Below are positions 62,972-64,000 of a stretch of DNA of 64,000 nt, piece by piece. Under the pieces are notes generated by a model. It saw only the letters and a program-made list of their open reading frames with translations. It did not search any database and was not told the DNA's origin. This DNA comes from CBDBCU01 sp965242615 (GTDB lineage: Bacteria; Chloroflexota; Dehalococcoidia; Lucifugimonadales; UBA3495), in contig CBDESR010000004.1 of the NCBI GenBank assembly GCA_965242615.1, forward strand, positions 186,001 through 250,000. The letters are read 5' to 3'. The stretch's first letter is position 1, and each line of letters starts with the position of its first letter. The position numbers and the translations under genes were made by a program.

Positions 62972-64000
62972 ATGGATGATTTGCTGGCGGCTTGGGGGTT
63001 GAGCGGCCTTTGGGGACAGTTGGCTACGGCGGCGGTTATTCTGGGGAGCGGGTTGGCGCTGTCCGGGGTTTTTGACAAGCTGCTGTATCCGATTATTTTG
63101 CGGTTCACCCGTTGGACGCCGACGGATTTGGATACGCGGCTGGTGCGGGCGTTTCGCAAGCCGTTGGCGTTTGGCATCCTGCTGCTGGGGGCGTATCTGG
63201 CGATTGTTCTGCCCTTTGAGTTGACGACGACGCAACTTCATGTGGTGGAGCGGGTGGCCGGGGTGGTGGCGGTGCTGCTGGGGGTTATCGGGGTTTCCTT
63301 TGCGGTGTCGAATGTTTTTCAGTGGTATATCGAGGTTATTTCGCCGAGTACGGCGACCAGTTTGGATGACCGGCTGATTCCGTTGCTGCGGCGGATTGCG
63401 GTGGCGCTGACTTACGGGCTGGGGGCGCTGCTGGCGTTGGATTTGCTGAGCATCAACATCAGTCCGCTGATTGCCGGGTTGGGGTTGAGCGGGCTGGCGG
63501 TGGCGTTGGCGTTGCAGCCGACTTTGGCTAACCTGTTTGCGGGAACTTATGTGATGACGGAGGGGGTGGTCAATCCGGGGGATTATATTGAATTGGACAA
63601 CGGGATTGCGGGGTATGTGCAGGATGTGAGCTGGCGGAGTACCCGGCTGCGGACCTGGACGAATAATCTGGTGGTGATTCCTAATTCCCGGTTTGCGGAA
63701 ACGATCATTACCAACTACCAGGGGCCGATACCGGCGGTTAATGTGTATCTGACTTGCGGGGTCAGCTACGAGAGCGATTTGTTTCTGGTGGAAGGGGTGT
63801 GCCAGGAGGTGATGGGGGAGCTGCTGGAGAAGGATGAGCGGGCGGTGAAGGAGTATGGGGCGTATTTCGGGTTTGAGAACTTTGACGATTCTAATGTGAG
63901 TTTTTACCTGTTTGTGCAGGCTAAAGACCGGATTGCCAGTTTTGATTTGCGGTCGGCGTTGATGCAGCGGCTGCACCGGCGGTTTCGGGAGGAGGGGATT
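62972..64000 (+). CDS. MscS-family mechanosensitive channel (runs off the right end)
   Basis: ATG at 62972 (MDDLLAAWGLSGLWGQ). 343 residues are visible. Four or so transmembrane helices are present (about 18-36, 70-88, 95-115 and 140-160). The pore helix LGLSGLAVALALQPTLANLFAG is the conserved MscS TM3, then the beta domain (PGDYIELDNGIAGYVQDVSWRSTRLRTWTNNLVVIPNSRFAETII) and the start of the C-terminal domain. It opens under membrane tension to release solutes in osmotic downshock. The stop lies outside the window. Confidence 0.93.
   Translation, partial: MDDLLAAWGLSGLWGQLATAAVILGSGLALSGVFDKLLYPIILRFTRWTPTDLDTRLVRAFRKPLAFGILLLGAYLAIVLPFELTTTQLHVVERVAGVVAVLLGVIGVSFAVSNVFQWYIEVISPSTATSLDDRLIPLLRRIAVALTYGLGALLALDLLSINISPLIAGLGLSGLAVALALQPTLANLFAGTYVMTEGVVNPGDYIELDNGIAGYVQDVSWRSTRLRTWTNNLVVIPNSRFAETIITNYQGPIPAVNVYLTCGVSYESDLFLVEGVCQEVMGELLEKDERAVKEYGAYFGFENFDDSNVSFYLFVQAKDRIASFDLRSALMQRLHRRFREEGI

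Noticed and set aside
61631..63976. 781-codon minus-strand frame over recF and mscS
   Set aside because: Antisense to two recognised genes; product is low-complexity Pro/Arg/Gln.

Overview
The window is GC-rich bacterial chromosome. My best guess is a member of the Chloroflexota (SAR202 / Dehalococcoidia-like). This rests on the gene set: a fused AccD-AccA carboxyltransferase, a DUF3090 + SCO1664-type pair, a translin-family protein beside ThiE, two FmdB zinc ribbons, and solute-binding lipoproteins with VEKEVV-type repeats. There is no rRNA, so the assignment is an inference. The + strand is markedly G-rich over C whichever strand carries the gene, so the window probably lies in one replichore. 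A few blocks break that bias (about 42.1-43.8, 51.6-52.5 and 58.0-58.9 kb) and look like later arrivals.

Layout. 0-1 kb: the end of an unknown gene, then a small transposon-like element nested inside an older hairpin repeat. 1-16 kb: housekeeping and metabolic genes (SagB-type oxidoreductase, folB, YbjQ, CitE-like lyase, a DUF4258/DUF2283 pair, polA, FmdB x2, thiE, translin, RNase Z-like, comM, aroA, a membrane metallopeptidase). 16-20 kb: a divergent PEP carboxykinase-like protein, DUF3090 and SCO1664 proteins, and a HAD phosphatase. 20-23 kb: modABC molybdate uptake. 23-26 kb: a large DUF11-repeat surface protein. 26.5-28.6 kb: a TPP-enzyme operon with ComD/ComE-like subunits and a third, degenerate subunit. 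28.6-34.2 kb: a DtxR-type repressor with an iron-type ABC transporter whose promoter carries strong palindromes. 36-48 kb: two complete restriction-modification operons and a methyltransferase-HNH fusion, interleaved with a peroxiredoxin, a GreA fusion, SufT/Mrp iron-sulfur genes and accDA. 48-58 kb: SDR, Trm112, a UGSC selenoprotein operon, a frameshifted DUF4268 gene, a beta-propeller protein, VOC and GMC oxidoreductases and a thiolase. 58-64 kb: a lipoprotein, tRNA-Ala, VOC, a CoA-binding protein, a Fur/PerR-type regulator, recF and an MscS channel that runs off the end.

Most notable: two separate genes carry an in-frame TGA exactly where a catalytic cysteine belongs (peroxiredoxin U46 and the UGSC protein U96). 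Each is followed by a SECIS-like hairpin whose apical loop begins AGU. The organism therefore very probably uses selenocysteine, and ordinary gene callers would split both genes. A second notable item is a 47-residue Cys-rich protein translationally coupled (TAATG) to a restriction endonuclease. Several families of short palindromic repeats fill the intergenic space.
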